A DNA stretch of 64,000 nucleotides, taken from the IMG/VR virus record IMGVR_UViG_3300042090_002405, positions 1 through 64,000 of that record; one strand, given 5' to 3'. Source of the stretch: a virus. Shown in pieces: positions 1 to 7,718 of the stretch; position 1 is the stretch's first letter, and each line of letters starts with the position of its first letter. Both the position numbers and the translations under genes were made by a program. The notes below the pieces were generated by a model. It had not been told where the DNA came from, did no database searches, and saw only the letters and a list, made by a program, of their open reading frames with translations.

Positions 1-32
1 AGTAGTAGTCGTGTCGTCTCTGCGTCCGTCAT
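1..32 (-). CDS. 5' end of a gene leaving the window
   Basis: An ATG at 32 (minus strand) lies 7 nt after an AAGGAG Shine-Dalgarno. Its first four bases overlap the stop of the short frame ending at 29, the same coupling used by most genes here. Only about ten codons (starting MTDAETTR) are visible before the window edge, so no function can be given. Confidence 0.5.
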   Translation of the reverse strand, partial: MTDAETTRLL

Positions 33-166
33 CGGTTGTCTCCTTGCTCTTCCGTCGTCGGCTCGAACTCGGCGCGCATCAGAATCGTCTCTGACGCCCA
101 CGTGGTTGCTGCCCTGGCGATTACGAGACCGGGATGTCGTCGTATGAACTCAGCCTCGCGCGCATA
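29..166 (-). other. Coding-like stretch after a stop codon
   Basis: Directly after the TAA of the gene at 167-388, the same frame stays open for about 45 codons (EFIRRHPGLVIARAATT and onward) to a TGA at 29-31, which overlaps the next start. The only ATG inside is at 79, giving a 16-residue peptide. The composition looks coded, but there is no start for the full length. It may be a relic, a readthrough tail or a broken gene. Confidence 0.3.
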
Positions 167-388
167 TTATTTCTCGGCCCACGCCGACAGCGACTCAGGC
201 CGATAGCAGCGCCCCCACTTCGGATCGAAGAAGACCTCCGTATCGCACCTGAAGACGGGGTCGTCCTTGATTATTAGCGGCATGGTCGCCATCCACCACC
301 AACGGCGATGGTCGCCGACCTCGCGCCTGCTTGTGCGGAGCGCTCGTCGCACCTCGCGATTCACCCTGGCCTTTCGCCGACGCTTCAT
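167..388 (-). CDS. Small hypothetical protein, basic N-terminus
   Basis: A 73-residue protein with an Arg/Lys-rich first third (MKRRRKARVNREVRRALR) followed by a hydrophobic, Trp-rich middle. The ATG at 388 is preferred over the upstream ATG at 451 because a GGAG sits 5 nt upstream and this start avoids the overlap with the HTH gene ending at 411. It lies in a minus-strand run behind the HTH protein. I do not recognise a family. Confidence 0.55.
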   Translation of the reverse strand: MKRRRKARVNREVRRALRTSRREVGDHRRWWWMATMPLIIKDDPVFRCDTEVFFDPKWGRCYRPESLSAWAEK

Positions 389-410
389 CGCTTCTCCTTC
401 GCGCCCACGA

Positions 411-632
411 CTACACGCTCGATTTCGTTTCGGTCGACGTCCGTTGCTCACGTCTCCGCTGATGGTACCTGCGCATCCCTGCCGACCTCGACCTCTGCTC
501 CCCAGACTCTCGCGCTAGCAACATGACCGTCTCCCGATTCACGCCCGCGAGCCGAGCAACCTCCCGCTGCGTCTCGCCCTGAGCAAGAAGCCACACGGCT
601 AGGTCCCATTTCGCCTGCGGGAGAGTGTTCAT
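411..632 (-). CDS. Small helix-turn-helix protein
   Basis: 73 residues. Residues about 13-40 (WLLAQGETQREVARLAGVN followed by RETVMLLARE) form a classical homeodomain-like HTH of the kind seen in resolvases and transposase N-termini. The basic tail has no other domain. The ATG overlaps the TGA of the upstream Cys-rich gene (ATGA), so the two are probably translated together. Likely a DNA-binding regulator; the target is unknown. Confidence 0.65.
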   Translation of the reverse strand: MNTLPQAKWDLAVWLLAQGETQREVARLAGVNRETVMLLARESGEQRSRSAGMRRYHQRRREQRTSTETKSSV

Positions 633-1183
633 ACACCCGAACGCAGGCCGATCGACGCAGCCTGTTCCTTCGTCAAGATAACGCTCGGCATCGGTCCGAG
701 CGGAACTACCTTCGCTTGCGGGTAGTGCCCCAAACAGTAGACACTCGGCGGCCTACAGCCGCACGCCGGACTGGCCCTGTTCTCGTTCGGGCGGCCACCC
801 CCGTCACAGTCTTCGCACCTGTACGTGTGTTCGTCGCCATCGTCGTCCGCTAGGCTGTACTCGCCTTCCCCAGCGCACGTATCGCAGACCTCGGGACCGT
901 CCCACCAGTGCTCGCAGTGCACCCCATCCTGGCGCCTGAAGCATGGCGTTGCGTCAGGACCGGAGTGGCCACACGAGCAGCACGTACCCCCTAACGGCCC
1001 CTCTCCACACGTCGGAATGCCCGGCTGAGTCACGTCGTCTCCTCCTGTACCGCGCGCACAATATCGCTCGGATCGGCATTCAACGCGCGTCCCACACGTC
1101 GCCTGGATCCCGTCAGGCACCTTCCCCTTGCACACCTTGTTCGGGTCACCCAGCTCCACCTTGCTCAGCTCGAAAGTCGTCAT
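629..1183 (-). CDS. Cys-rich zinc-binding hypothetical protein
   Basis: 184 residues with many Cys pairs. The centre has CDTCAGEGEY and later CEDCDGGG, which resemble the CxxCxGxG units of DnaJ-type zinc fingers. A metal-binding structural role is likely, but no J-domain or enzyme domain is present. It is the first gene of a run with the HTH protein at 411-632, coupled by an ATGA overlap. Function unknown. Confidence 0.55.
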   Translation of the reverse strand: MTTFELSKVELGDPNKVCKGKVPDGIQATCGTRVECRSERYCARGTGGDDVTQPGIPTCGEGPLGGTCCSCGHSGPDATPCFRRQDGVHCEHWWDGPEVCDTCAGEGEYSLADDDGDEHTYRCEDCDGGGRPNENRASPACGCRPPSVYCLGHYPQAKVVPLGPMPSVILTKEQAASIGLRSGV

Positions 1184-1221
1184 GGCTCGTCCTCTTCCTC
1201 TCGTTCACTGTGGCTCGTCGC

Positions 1222-1650
1222 TCAACCACCTAGTTCCTCGTCACCGTCGATGTCGTCGGGCTCCTGACTCGCCTCGATGCCGAGCGCGTGAGCTTGGTCA
1301 ACCCAGAGCGCCTTGCCGTCGATCGTCCTACCCCAGAGCCAGTAGGATCCGGGCGTCGACGACGTGTGCTCCCACCCACGCGACCGTAGGAACGCGTCCA
1401 CCCGGAAGCTCAGTTGCTCACCCTGCCACTTCGCCTCCGCCACGCTCCCAATCGCGCCAGCGTCGGACCACTCCAGCACGGTCTTCTTTTTTGCCACCGC
1501 TCGCGGATCGATCACGTCATCGGCGGCGTAGTTGCCGGACTGCGCCTTCGCCGCGTCCCATGCCCGTCGCGCGAGCGCTTTCGCCTCGGTCTCACTGCTC
1601 ACCGAGCCGAGGTCGTGCAGTATGCGATTCCACCACTTCTCGAAGTCCAT
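1222..1650 (-). CDS. Hypothetical protein with a duplicated 5' end
   Basis: 142 residues starting MDFEKWWNRILHDLG. A short Trp-rich segment near residues 95-115 and an acidic C-terminus are the only notable features, and no family is recognised. The first 24 codons and some upstream bases (1579-1657) recur exactly at 7640-7718, where the copy is truncated. This shows that the segment was duplicated recently. Confidence 0.6.
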   Translation of the reverse strand: MDFEKWWNRILHDLGSVSSETEAKALARRAWDAAKAQSGNYAADDVIDPRAVAKKKTVLEWSDAGAIGSVAEAKWQGEQLSFRVDAFLRSRGWEHTSSTPGSYWLWGRTIDGKALWVDQAHALGIEASQEPDDIDGDEELGG

Positions 1651-1657
1651 TGCCTTC
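1579..1657. repeat. 79-nt duplicated segment, copy 1
   Basis: These 79 nt are identical to 7640-7718. They cover the start region and first 24 codons of the gene at 1222-1650. By eye I see no mismatch between the copies. Confidence 0.9.
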
Positions 1658-1706
1658 GCGCCTTCGCGCGCACGACTACGCGCCTGATCCTTCTTCGCTC
1701 AACGAC

Positions 1707-1856
1707 TCACCGCGCCGCCTCTTCGAGCGCGTCGGTCGCCTCATGCTGACTCTTCATGCGGACCACGCACGGACGGAGACGGAAGCGACGCATGGCGCCG
1801 CAGGCGCGGCACGTGTTGTCGTGGTCCCAGTCGTGCGTGTCGTCGTGCTTCCCCAT
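1707..1856 (-). CDS. 49-residue CxxC protein
   Basis: A short gene with a GAGGGAG Shine-Dalgarno about 6 nt before the ATG at 1856. The peptide starts MGKHDDTHDWDHDNTCRACG: a His/Asp-rich N-terminus next to a CxxC pair suggests metal binding. It sits between the RNA ligase and the gene at 1222-1650, on the same strand as both. Function unknown. Confidence 0.5.
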   Translation of the reverse strand: MGKHDDTHDWDHDNTCRACGAMRRFRLRPCVVRMKSQHEATDALEEAAR

Positions 1857-1892
1857 CGCGTCTCCCTCGCCCATTCGTGTCCAGCGCGCATG

Positions 1893-2780
1893 TTATTGCG
1901 AACTCGCAGCGGTGGCGCTCGCACGAAGTGCGGACTGTAAGCGCGCCTTGAAGACCTCGGCCGTCTTCTTCCCAATGGCGGCCCTTGCCTCACGGCTGTC
2001 CACGATCTCTCCCGCGCCCTCGCGCATGACATCCTCGGTCATGGCGGCGATGACGTCTCGCATTCGTTCGATGCCTGCGTTCGGATCGAGCTTGTCGAGG
2101 ACGTGGGCAAGGCGTGTCGGCGTGACCCACTCGTCGGCAATCTCGGTCGCTCGCGTGAGCACTTGGAGCTTGTCCGGGTCGACCACCTTGCGCGGCGACG
2201 CCGTCTCGCGCTCATCATCCCTCTTGTGTTTCGCGATGATACGGCCGCCGCCGTTGTCCTTCAGTTCGATGAGCGGACGCAGCACCACGCCCTCACGCGG
2301 CTTGTCACTATCGACGACGCCGTTGCGCTTCGCCTGTTCGCTCGGCGCATCACGCTCCGCGTCGAGCGCTACTAGGTCCGTCGAGACCTTGGCGTAGTGC
2401 ACGAACTCCAAGCCGAGCTTAGTCGCGACGTCATGAGCCTGCGGGACTGCCAGAAAGATGCCACCGATCTCGACCTCGAACGCGACGAAGCGAAGCGACT
2501 CCCCGTAGCGCCACTTCTGACCCTGCTGGCTACCGCCGTACGCCTCGCCGTAGACGATGACGCCGTCATGCCCGAGAGCCGCGAACAACTCCCGCAGCTT
2601 CAGCTCGTCGAACAGCTTCGCGAATCGATCGTGCTTCTCCCCGCCAGACGAGAAGTGAACGCCGTTGTCGCGCCACGCAACATGGGCGCTCGTGCCGTGG
2701 ATCTTCTCCAGCGCGAAGCATTCGCGGAACATGAGGATCCGCTGGTCCTTGTACAGGTTGTTGATGTGCATGTAGCCCAC
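1893..2780 (-). CDS. RNA ligase, Rnl2-like family
   Basis: 295 residues. The nucleotidyltransferase motif I is visible as EKIHGTS at residues 25-31 (catalytic Lys26 in KxHG). EGVVLRP (motif IV) and IIAKHK (motif V) follow, as in T4 Rnl2-type ATP-dependent RNA ligases. The C-terminal about 100 residues are helical and probably give substrate specificity. GTG at 2780 is preferred because GGGAGG lies 9 nt upstream; the ATG at 2771 would be too far from it. Phages use such enzymes to seal nicked RNA, for instance tRNA cut by host defence. No polynucleotide kinase partner is seen nearby. Confidence 0.85.
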   Translation of the reverse strand: MGYMHINNLYKDQRILMFRECFALEKIHGTSAHVAWRDNGVHFSSGGEKHDRFAKLFDELKLRELFAALGHDGVIVYGEAYGGSQQGQKWRYGESLRFVAFEVEIGGIFLAVPQAHDVATKLGLEFVHYAKVSTDLVALDAERDAPSEQAKRNGVVDSDKPREGVVLRPLIELKDNGGGRIIAKHKRDDERETASPRKVVDPDKLQVLTRATEIADEWVTPTRLAHVLDKLDPNAGIERMRDVIAAMTEDVMREGAGEIVDSREARAAIGKKTAEVFKARLQSALRASATAASSQ

Positions 2781-2829
2781 GAGCCGTTACCTCCCTTCGT
2801 TTCCGTTTGCTGGCGCATCTAAGCGCGCA

Positions 2830-3012
2830 TCACTGCGCCCGGATCCTTGCGTTCACGCCCACATCATCCCAGAAACGCCACTGGATGTTCCGGTCGGTGA
2901 CGCACCGGCAAACGATTGCCAGCACGTCCAGCGCCTCATCGAACGGCAACGCCTTAAGGTAGTAGAGGATGCGAGCCGCGACCTCCAAGTGGAGCCCGTA
3001 CCGGACGGTCAT
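2830..3012 (-). CDS. 60-residue hypothetical protein
   Basis: Starts MTVRYGLHLEVAARILYYLK at an ATG overlapping the stop of the integrase remnant (ATGA), with GGAG 8 nt upstream. It contains two amphipathic helices and two Cys. It may originally have been the gene downstream of a complete integrase, as the gene at 8596 still is for recombinase 1. Function unknown. Confidence 0.55.
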   Translation of the reverse strand: MTVRYGLHLEVAARILYYLKALPFDEALDVLAIVCRCVTDRNIQWRFWDDVGVNARIRAQ

Positions 3013-3170
3013 CGCTTCTTCTCCGGCTCGTCGTCGCTGAGCCCCTCGGTCGGATTGTCCTGCCATACCGTCGCCGGGCGGATATACATCATCGCCGTCC
3101 GCTGATCCTTCCAGCGCCCCTGCCGCATGATCTGCGGCAACGTCCGCGTAGGCCCCGTGCCCGCCCGCAA
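3009..3170 (-). pseudogene. Tyrosine recombinase C-terminal remnant
   Basis: This frame encodes LPQIMRQGRWKDQRTAMMYI and ends in an acidic, Lys-rich tail. It is nearly the same as the last about 50 residues of recombinase 1 (8949-9986) and includes the catalytic Tyr and the GRW motif. Upstream of about 3170 the similarity stops and the R, K and HxxR parts are absent, so it cannot be an active recombinase. It marks an old partial duplication of the integrase region. Confidence 0.85.
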
Positions 3171-3352
3171 GACCGGACAGACCGCCATGATCCGTCGATT
3201 GGATAAGTTTTTCTTTCTCGTCGTCGGCATGTGCGTCTCCTGACCCCCCAAGTCCGCCCCCCACGCGCTTGGCGAGGGTCTCCCACGCGGCGAGGTCCAC
3301 GCACGGGACCCAACGGGCGGGGGGCGGGCTTGGAGGGTCACGTGTCTCGTTG

Positions 3353-3380
3353 CCGCGGGCTCAGCTCCGCGGGCTCAGCT
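3353..3380. repeat. Tandem 14-nt repeat
   Basis: The unit CCGCGGGCTCAGCT occurs twice in direct tandem between the integrase remnant and the small membrane protein gene. It lies at the end of the open stretch described at 3361-3450. Confidence 0.7.
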
Positions 3381-3450
3381 CCACCAGAAAAGCTGCTTTG
3401 ATCTTCTCGCCCAGCTCAGCATCCTTGGCGATGTCCTCCGACGGTTTCGT
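3361..3450 (-). other. Coding-like extension after a TAG stop
   Basis: After the TAG of the small membrane protein (3451-3630), the same frame stays open for 29 codons (SEDIAKDAELGEKIKAAFLV is part of it) to TGA. The composition is protein-like, but no start codon lies inside. It is either a C-terminal part lost by a stop mutation or a readthrough extension. The remaining 3171-3360 holds nothing I recognise. Confidence 0.35.
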
Positions 3451-3630
3451 CTAGGCTTCCTCCGCCTCGCCTTCCGTCTCGCCCTCCTCTCCCTCGCGCC
3501 GCTCCACGTACGCCTTGAGCGCGTGCCCGACGCGCGCGACTGCGACGCACGCCCCGAGCGCGTAACGCGCCAGGGTCAAACGAAACGTGTAAGCCACCAC
3601 CAAAACCACGATGACGTTGCCGGTAATCAT
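3451..3630 (-). CDS. Small single-span membrane protein
   Basis: 59 residues. MITGNVIVVLVVAYTFRLTL and the residues that follow form a hydrophobic N-terminal segment, and the C-terminus is highly acidic (REGEEGETEGEAEEA). A perfect AAGGAGG lies 8 nt before the ATG at 3630. It is the last gene of the MoxR/VWA operon and could be its membrane-associated component, but that is inference. Confidence 0.65.
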   Translation of the reverse strand: MITGNVIVVLVVAYTFRLTLARYALGACVAVARVGHALKAYVERREGEEGETEGEAEEA

Positions 3631-3688
3631 CTCGATTCCTCCTTTTGAAACCACGTCCAATGGGGCCCGGACGTCGACTCTTGCCGGT

Positions 3689-4609
3689 CTACTTCGCCTC
3701 GTTCGCCGCGTCCGCATCCGCCGCGAGCACCGCGACCGCAACCGCGGCTTGCGCGTTCTCTACCCCCGCACGGATCGCGTCGAGTTTGTCCCCCAAAAGC
3801 CCGGCGTAGCGATCTAGCCTCGCGAGCAAGTCTCGGCACTTCGTCTCGCGCGCCTCAAGCGCGCGCTTGCCGCGCCCTTCCGTAATCGTTTCGTTGACCT
3901 CTTGCACGGCGGTATCCGTGTCGTGCACGAGTGCCGAGAGAACCACCCTAAGGCTCCCTTCCGTCGAAGCCATGGGCGCGGCGTGCACTTCAAACTTGCC
4001 CCCCGTCACCCGCTGGACTGCGTTGACGAGCTTGGCGAACCGCGGGGCGCTTTCCGGTGGGAGGTAGTAGACGCCTCCCTTGATTGCGATGCCGCCTAGG
4101 CCGTCGACCTTCGCGGTAAACCAAGAGCTAATGTCCTCGTTCGTGAGCACGTCCTCTGCCGCGTGAAACGCCGCGCGAAGCTCTGAAACGATGTCCGGCC
4201 GTCCGTCGAACGATCCGGCCCGCGCCGTCGCGACGATGGGCGAGACGCGCGCGCCCATGCCCCCGCCGATCGAATGATTCACGTACGCGCCTTGGACGAG
4301 CTCCCACCCCTGCGTTCCCCGCTTGGCGCCTTCGATATTGCGGCGCGACACACACGAGAAGTCATGATCCGCCGCGACCTTTGCCGCGGCCCGCGCCGTG
4401 CGAAGGACCGTCGACGGGGCCTCCGGCGGGACGGCGCTAGAGCCCTCCGTCACAAGCGCACTCGTCAAGTCGGAGAGCGAAACGTCACCCCCCGGGGTTG
4501 CGAGGATATAAACGATCGCGCCCACCCCCTTTTCGCCGATCGCGTCGGCTTTGATCTCACCGTAGATCTTGCTGCCGATGTCCCGAACGTTGCTCACCAT
4601 CGCCACCAT
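3689..4609 (-). CDS. Hypothetical protein of the MoxR/VWA operon
   Basis: 306 residues from the ATG at 4609, chosen over a TTG at 4636 because an AGAGAG motif lies about 7 nt upstream. An alpha/beta N-terminal half with several Gly-rich turns is followed by a helical, Ala-rich C-terminus (from about residue 225) that probably forms a coiled coil. No catalytic motif is recognised. Its place directly downstream of the ATPase and metallopeptidase-like gene suggests a substrate, adaptor or assembled component of that system. Confidence 0.6.
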   Translation of the reverse strand: MVAMVSNVRDIGSKIYGEIKADAIGEKGVGAIVYILATPGGDVSLSDLTSALVTEGSSAVPPEAPSTVLRTARAAAKVAADHDFSCVSRRNIEGAKRGTQGWELVQGAYVNHSIGGGMGARVSPIVATARAGSFDGRPDIVSELRAAFHAAEDVLTNEDISSWFTAKVDGLGGIAIKGGVYYLPPESAPRFAKLVNAVQRVTGGKFEVHAAPMASTEGSLRVVLSALVHDTDTAVQEVNETITEGRGKRALEARETKCRDLLARLDRYAGLLGDKLDAIRAGVENAQAAVAVAVLAADADAANEAK

Positions 4610-4663
4610 GGGAATCTCTCTTTCTGACCCCGCCAAGGGCCGCTATTTACCTACTCTGCTTCG

Positions 4664-5845
4664 CTAGTACGCCTGAATCACTTCGGCCCACGTGGGGGGC
4701 CGTCCGCAGTAGGAAGGTTCCCGCGTGAGGACCACGATCACCGGGCACGCGGGCTCTTCGTTGGGCCACCCCGTCTCCCCGTCCGTAACGACCACGATCG
4801 CGTCGGGGGACGTCTCTTCTGCCCGGGCGATTCCAGCTACCATGTTCGTACCTCCCCCGCCGCGGAGGTAGTCCCGAAGATCGTCCACGTGCCGCACGTC
4901 CACGACGTCACCTGCCTCGGCATCACACGCCACGGCTTGCACGTGGCCCAACGCTAGGCACGCGTCGACTACGACCGCGAGGGCCGTACCGATGTCCCCC
5001 CCGCGCATGCTTCCCGAGGTATCCAAGACGAGCGAGACGCGCGGGACGGGCGCGCGGTAAACCGGCAGAATCATCGCACAACCCATGCCGCGCCGTGACG
5101 GGCGCGCGTAGCTCGGGGTCGGGCCGCGCTTGGCTTGCGTCGCATAGACGATCCGAGCCTGCACCATGGCACGCCAGTCGATCGTGGGCGCATCTCCCAT
5201 GCTCTCGGCCCAACGGAGCATGCCCGCTCCTACGCTTCCAGGCTTCGTTTTGGCAGCTTCGATCGTGGCTTGCGCGACCGCGACGCGTACCAGGTCCCCC
5301 TCCCCCTCGGAAAGGCCCGGGGGACCGCCGAGCCCCGCGGCCGGAAGCTCGCTTTCCGCGTCGTGCGGTGCGCCAGCGCCTGATCCGCCCGAGCATCCTG
5401 GCTCGGGACCCTTGCGAGGGTTGGAAGGTTGCGAGTAATACTCTTCGGCCGCGAGGCTCGGCGCCCACCCAAACGTCGCGGCGCGCACGCCGCACGAGGG
5501 CAGCTTGAGGACCTTCACTTCGTCGATCCGCGCGTTGATCTCACAGTCGCCCGAGCAATTCCAGCGCGGGTGATCGTCGGCGCCGATCGTCTTGGCGCGC
5601 GGACCGTGGCGTAGGATCTGGTGAAGCGCCTCGTGCACGAGAGCCGCGGGAAGACTCCCATCCGCGGCGCACTTGACCGCGAACGTGGGGTTGACCAGGA
5701 CGCGCCACTTGCTGTCTATCGCGAACGTCTCGACGTCGGACGATTCGACGTAGGAGCATGCCCAAAGACCCCGCGCGAGATAGGGGACGCTACGCGACGC
5801 CTGGAAGCGCGCCAGCGAGAGCAAGTCAGCGAGCTGGGGAGTCAT
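4664..5845 (-). CDS. VWA-domain metallopeptidase-like protein
   Basis: 393 residues. An N-terminal zinc-peptidase-like domain has HEALH at residues 71-75 (HExxH), followed by a Gly/Pro-rich linker near residues 150-190. A C-terminal VWA-like domain carries the MIDAS motif LDTSGSM and later VVTDGE. This is the DUF2201-type architecture (putative metallopeptidase plus VWA-like), which is typically encoded next to MoxR ATPases. The ATG overlaps the TGA of the MoxR gene (ATGA), so the two are translationally coupled. Such pairs are thought to act as an ATP-driven chaperone with a metal-dependent partner; the phage-borne role is unknown. Confidence 0.85.
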   Translation of the reverse strand: MTPQLADLLSLARFQASRSVPYLARGLWACSYVESSDVETFAIDSKWRVLVNPTFAVKCAADGSLPAALVHEALHQILRHGPRAKTIGADDHPRWNCSGDCEINARIDEVKVLKLPSCGVRAATFGWAPSLAAEEYYSQPSNPRKGPEPGCSGGSGAGAPHDAESELPAAGLGGPPGLSEGEGDLVRVAVAQATIEAAKTKPGSVGAGMLRWAESMGDAPTIDWRAMVQARIVYATQAKRGPTPSYARPSRRGMGCAMILPVYRAPVPRVSLVLDTSGSMRGGDIGTALAVVVDACLALGHVQAVACDAEAGDVVDVRHVDDLRDYLRGGGGTNMVAGIARAEETSPDAIVVVTDGETGWPNEEPACPVIVVLTREPSYCGRPPTWAEVIQAY

Positions 5846-6948
5846 CGCGCACCAGCGAGAAGCTTGGCGATGCGCGGGGGCATGACTGTGTGAGCTGGCG
5901 CCAGCTTGACGCCGGAAGGCGCTTGCTTGGGCAGCATGACTAGTTGCTGCGCGGCGAACATGGCGGCATCCGCCTGGCTCGCATCGCTGGCGACCGTCAC
6001 GAGAGCCCACGCGGCGCGCCAACGCGCATCCGTGAGATCACGCGACACCGCGGCAAAGACCATGGCGAAGGCTGCGATCGTCTTGTCCACGCGGCCGACG
6101 GGAACCTTCCAGGCGCTGGGGTTGGACAAGAGGACTTCGGGATCGATCTCGGCATCCGCGACGAACGCCAGGAATTCGACCGCCGGGCCCATGCCCACGC
6201 ATCCGCCCACGAGAGCCATGGTGTCTTCCACGTCGTATCCCAGCGAGCGCGCGACCGCGTACAGACGGATCGCGTGATCCCACGAGCGAGGGGACGGCCA
6301 GGCACGTCCGGCCGACACCGGATCCGTCGGCTCCTTCGAGAGAGTCTCTGGACGGCGGCGCACGAAAGCACTCGCCAGTGCCAGGGCCTTGCTCGTCTCG
6401 CTGGCGAGCGTGGACGCGTCAGGGTTGTCCAGGCTTGACCCGTCCGACGGCCAACCGTTGATCAACGCGTTCGCGTACGCTTCGGAATCGCTCGCCACGT
6501 CCAGGTGGCAGAAGCGGTTAGCCGCGGCCGACTCAAGCGAGCGTGCCGCTTGCCCCCGCGAAGGAGGGTTGCAGGCGATGACAACGGCCACGTGCGCGGG
6601 CGCCGCGTCGATAATGTCCAGGCTCGCGCCTTCCACTTCGCGCGTGCTCCGGTTGAATTCGTCCAGGAAGAGCACACCGAGCCGCTTGGACGCGAGGTAT
6701 GCATCCGCCAGGCGCTGGACTTCGGGCATGGTCAGGACCTTGATCTGACCGTCGATCGCCAGGCGAGGCTTGACGTCGATCGGCTCGAAACGCGAGAGCA
6801 GGCAACGCTCGATCGCGCGGTCCGTCGCCTTCGCGTAGGACAGCACGCGGGCGGTCTTGCCTCCCCCAGGGGCCCCCCAGATTGCGGCGGGCACGTGGGC
6901 GAGGATGCAGGCGTGCAGCCTGCGAACGATCGGATCGGCGTGGCTCAT
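5842..6948 (-). CDS. MoxR-type AAA+ ATPase
   Basis: 368 residues from ATG 6948. Walker A is GAPGGGKT at 25-32 and Walker B is VLFLDE ending at residue 97. IACNPPSRG fits sensor 1 in MoxR/dynein-related ATPases, and ANRF with nearby Arg residues fits the arginine-finger region. MoxR ATPases remodel or load cofactors on VWA-domain partners, and the partner follows immediately. The start overlaps the stop of a 42-residue leader protein (ATGA), so three genes are coupled. Longer readings of this frame to 7167 lack SD support. Confidence 0.88.
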   Translation of the reverse strand: MSHADPIVRRLHACILAHVPAAIWGAPGGGKTARVLSYAKATDRAIERCLLSRFEPIDVKPRLAIDGQIKVLTMPEVQRLADAYLASKRLGVLFLDEFNRSTREVEGASLDIIDAAPAHVAVVIACNPPSRGQAARSLESAAANRFCHLDVASDSEAYANALINGWPSDGSSLDNPDASTLASETSKALALASAFVRRRPETLSKEPTDPVSAGRAWPSPRSWDHAIRLYAVARSLGYDVEDTMALVGGCVGMGPAVEFLAFVADAEIDPEVLLSNPSAWKVPVGRVDKTIAAFAMVFAAVSRDLTDARWRAAWALVTVASDASQADAAMFAAQQLVMLPKQAPSGVKLAPAHTVMPPRIAKLLAGAR

Positions 6949-7073
6949 GATAGGCCCCCCGTCCAAAGCCCTTCCACCAAGGCCCCCAAGATGGTCCGGG
7001 CGAACGCATTCGCCCGGATCATGTCGGGGAAGGCCCGTAGGAAGGCCCCCTCCAAAGAAACGACGTAAACCAT
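6945..7073 (-). CDS. 42-residue leader protein of the MoxR operon
   Basis: Starts MVYVVSLEGAFLRAF, with a very strong SD (AAGGAGGAGAGG) just upstream. Its TGA overlaps the MoxR start. The peptide is helical and hydrophobic. It could be a small regulatory subunit or simply a translation leader for the ATPase. It is the first gene after the iteron-like repeats at 7157-7273. Confidence 0.6.
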   Translation of the reverse strand: MVYVVSLEGAFLRAFPDMIRANAFARTILGALVEGLWTGGLS

Positions 7074-7156
7074 TGACCTCTCCTCCTTCGGCCCCCGCCA
7101 AGGGGCCCGCGTCCCTTGCGGGGCGCACAAGGGTATATAGCAGCGGGCGTGCCAGC

Positions 7157-7273
7157 ATATACACCACCTATATACGTGCACTTACAGCTCATCCGTAACG
7201 CCCCCTAGGGCGCAGGGGTCGCGGTGTTGCGAAAGGTATACACCCCTAGTAGCAAACGGTATACACCACTAGT
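7157..7273. repeat. Iteron-like TATACACC repeats
   Basis: GGTATACACCCCTAGT (7235-7250) and GGTATACACCACTAGT (7258-7273) are 23 bp apart, about two helical turns. A third related site, ATATACACCACCTATATA, lies near 7157-7174, and GGTATATA occurs near 7132. They precede the MoxR/VWA operon and face the HTH gene at 7299. They are either operators for a dimeric repressor or origin iterons; the sequence alone does not decide. Confidence 0.65.
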
Positions 7274-7298
7274 GCGTACGGCCCCCCGCGCTGCGCCC

Positions 7299-7604
7299 CT
7301 ATCGTGGGGCCGGTTGCGCCCCCCGCCGAAGGGGCCCTTTAGGGGCCGCGTGAACGCCCGTGGCCCCGTTCCCGGGCACGCGCTCCTCGGCGGGGTTAGG
7401 GGCCCGATCTAGCCGTGGCCCCTCTTCTTCGAGGGCCCTAACGAGCCCCACCAAGGTCACGCGCGCGAGCCCCAAACGCTCGGCCGCTTCGGCGAACGTG
7501 GCTCTCCCAGCGAAGGCTTTTTCGATGCGTCTACGCCACGCGGCGGGGTCTTTCTTGCGGAGGGTGCGGAGGTCTTGTGCGGCTTGCGAGGGGGTACCGG
7601 GCAT
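7299..7604 (-). CDS. Fis-like HTH protein
   Basis: 101 residues. Residues about 30-60 (RATFAEAAERLGLARVTLVG) form an HTH of the Fis/HTH_8 type, and the C-terminus is Pro/Arg-rich and disordered. No good SD is seen at ATG 7604. It is transcribed toward the iteron-like repeats at 7157-7273, which makes it a candidate for the protein that binds them; this is inference. Confidence 0.5.
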   Translation of the reverse strand: MPGTPSQAAQDLRTLRKKDPAAWRRRIEKAFAGRATFAEAAERLGLARVTLVGLVRALEEEGPRLDRAPNPAEERVPGNGATGVHAAPKGPLRRGAQPAPR

Positions 7605-7639
7605 GCACTGGGCCTAAGCACGCGGCGTGCTAGCGCACG

Positions 7640-7718
7640 TTTCGCCTCGGTCTCACTGCTCACCGAGCCGAGGTCGTGCAGTATGCGATTCCACCACTTC
7701 TCGAAGTCCATTGCCTTC
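7640..7718. repeat. 79-nt duplicated segment, copy 2
   Basis: Identical to 1579-1657 over all 79 nt. Here it carries only the start and first 24 codons (MDFEKWWNRILHDLGSVSSE and on). After that the frame runs into unrelated Arg/Pro-rich sequence, so this copy is a gene fragment. Confidence 0.9.

Noticed and set aside
1128-1940. 270-codon plus-strand frame
   Set aside because: Arg/Pro/Ser-rich and antisense to three minus-strand genes that have better starts and motifs.
7132-7273. CRISPR array
   Set aside because: The repeats are only about 16 bp with 7-bp spacing and three copies at most, so iterons or operators fit better. No cas genes except a Cas4-like nuclease that has a phage recombination context.
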